Source: Bacillota bacterium (lineage in GTDB: Bacteria > Bacillota > Clostridia > Lachnospirales > Cellulosilyticaceae). From it: DNA of 5,650 nt. The position numbers and the translations under genes are program-made. The notes below the pieces were generated by a model that made no database searches, was not told the origin of the DNA, and saw nothing but the letters and a program-made list of their open reading frames with translations. The stretch covers positions 1 to 5,650 of the forward strand of contig JAEYNQ010000232.1 of assembly GCA_023412455.1 (NCBI GenBank), read 5' to 3'. Numbering within the stretch: position 1 is the stretch's first letter; every line of letters starts with the position of its first letter. Of this stretch, positions 5,251 to 5,650 are shown one piece after another.

Positions 5251-5650
5251 ATGGGAAAACAAGTATTTGAAAGTAGAGAGGAATTAGCTAACCAAATTGA
5301 AGTCCAATTGCAACAAGCAAAAGCAGCTTTTGCGAACTTAAAGGCATTGGGAGATGAGCTAGGTGCGCTTTCAAAGGCTAATGTAAAAGAAGGTTACTAC
5401 GTAAATGAGGATGATAAAGAAGATAAATACGATAGTGAGGGGTATAAGAGACCAGGTCATCAACCTTGTAGCTGCTGCCAGAATTATCCTTGTAAATGTA
5501 AGGAATGCGACTATTTAAAAACCAAAGCCCTGGGACAGTGGGAATTAGGGTTTTATGCTTTAGAGCAAGCATGGAATACATTAGGTTTAGCTGAAGAACA
5601 ATTTGAAGATGGCGTTGAAGCCCTTGAAGAAGCTATTGCCCTATTTATCA
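5251..5650 (+). CDS. Hypothetical helical protein with a six-cysteine cluster (3' end outside window)
   Basis: I do not recognise this protein. The frame is open from the ATG at 5251 to the right edge, giving 133 residues so far. The start follows GAAGGG (5237-5242) by 8 bases. Residues 8-42 form a probable amphipathic helix rich in Glu, Gln, Ala and Leu. Residues 46-70 are polar, acidic and likely flexible (EGYYVNEDDKEDKYDSEGY). Then comes CSCCQNYPCKCKEC (73-86), six cysteines spaced C-x-C-C-x4-C-x-C-x2-C, which suggests Zn binding or another metal or redox role. After it residues 87-132 are again helical and acidic, with aromatic residues (QWELGFYALEQAW). There is no signal peptide or membrane segment, so it is probably cytoplasmic. 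The layout is helix, metal-type knot, helix. Codon structure is clean, with no stops, which supports a real gene. Function is not assigned. Confidence 0.75.
   Translation, partial: MGKQVFESREELANQIEVQLQQAKAAFANLKALGDELGALSKANVKEGYYVNEDDKEDKYDSEGYKRPGHQPCSCCQNYPCKCKECDYLKTKALGQWELGFYALEQAWNTLGLAEEQFEDGVEALEEAIALFI

Noticed and set aside
5378..5581. Minus-strand open frame of 67 codons
   Set aside because: It is antisense to the Cys-cluster gene, which has a ribosome binding site and a consistent frame.

Overview
The window looks like chromosomal DNA from a low-GC, endospore-forming Firmicute, most likely a member of the Clostridia. The support is an A+T-rich sequence with strong AGGAGG-type ribosome binding sites, a small acid-soluble spore protein gene preceded by a good match to a forespore sigma-G promoter, and proteins (HelD-type motor, MATE pump, remnant of a large serine recombinase) that resemble clostridial families. 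The genus cannot be fixed from the sequence alone.

Layout. (1) Positions 3-893 (+) hold the C-terminal two thirds of a MATE-family efflux pump that enters from the left edge. (2) A 73-residue SspF-like alpha/beta SASP lies at 956-1177 (+). It has its own sigma-G-like promoter starting at the MATE stop codon, and a strong intrinsic terminator at 1219-1252. (3) Positions 1253-1813 contain no intact gene. They hold a decayed minus-strand fragment of a large serine recombinase (about 1358-1690, with at least one internal stop and a frameshift), a near-perfect 22-bp palindrome inside it, and a GC-rich hairpin at 1711-1743. (4) A two-gene minus-strand operon follows: an AraC-type HTH protein fused to a GNAT-like acetyltransferase domain (3882-4748), then a HelD-type RNA polymerase recycling motor (1814-3904). 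The two genes overlap by 23 bp and the helD ribosome binding site lies inside the upstream gene, so translational coupling is expected. An extended -10 promoter is visible upstream of the first gene. (5) Positions 4800-5250 carry a decayed plus-strand fragment of rfbC/rmlC (dTDP-4-dehydrorhamnose 3,5-epimerase), with a frameshift, a stop codon and a small deletion. (6) From 5251 an unrecognised gene runs off the right edge. It encodes a helical, acidic protein with a compact six-cysteine cluster.

How the parts relate. The spore gene is an independent unit made in the forespore. The regulator-acetyltransferase/HelD pair is the functional centre of the window. HelD proteins remove stalled RNA polymerase from DNA, and some relatives protect against rifamycins; a co-translated regulator fused to an acetyltransferase suggests a small stress- or drug-response module, which is inference. 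The pair is flanked on both sides by gene debris (recombinase on one side, epimerase on the other), as expected for a region that has seen insertion and deletion. No intact mobile element, CRISPR array, tRNA or rRNA was seen. The least-understood objects are the HTH-GNAT/HelD pairing and the Cys6 protein.
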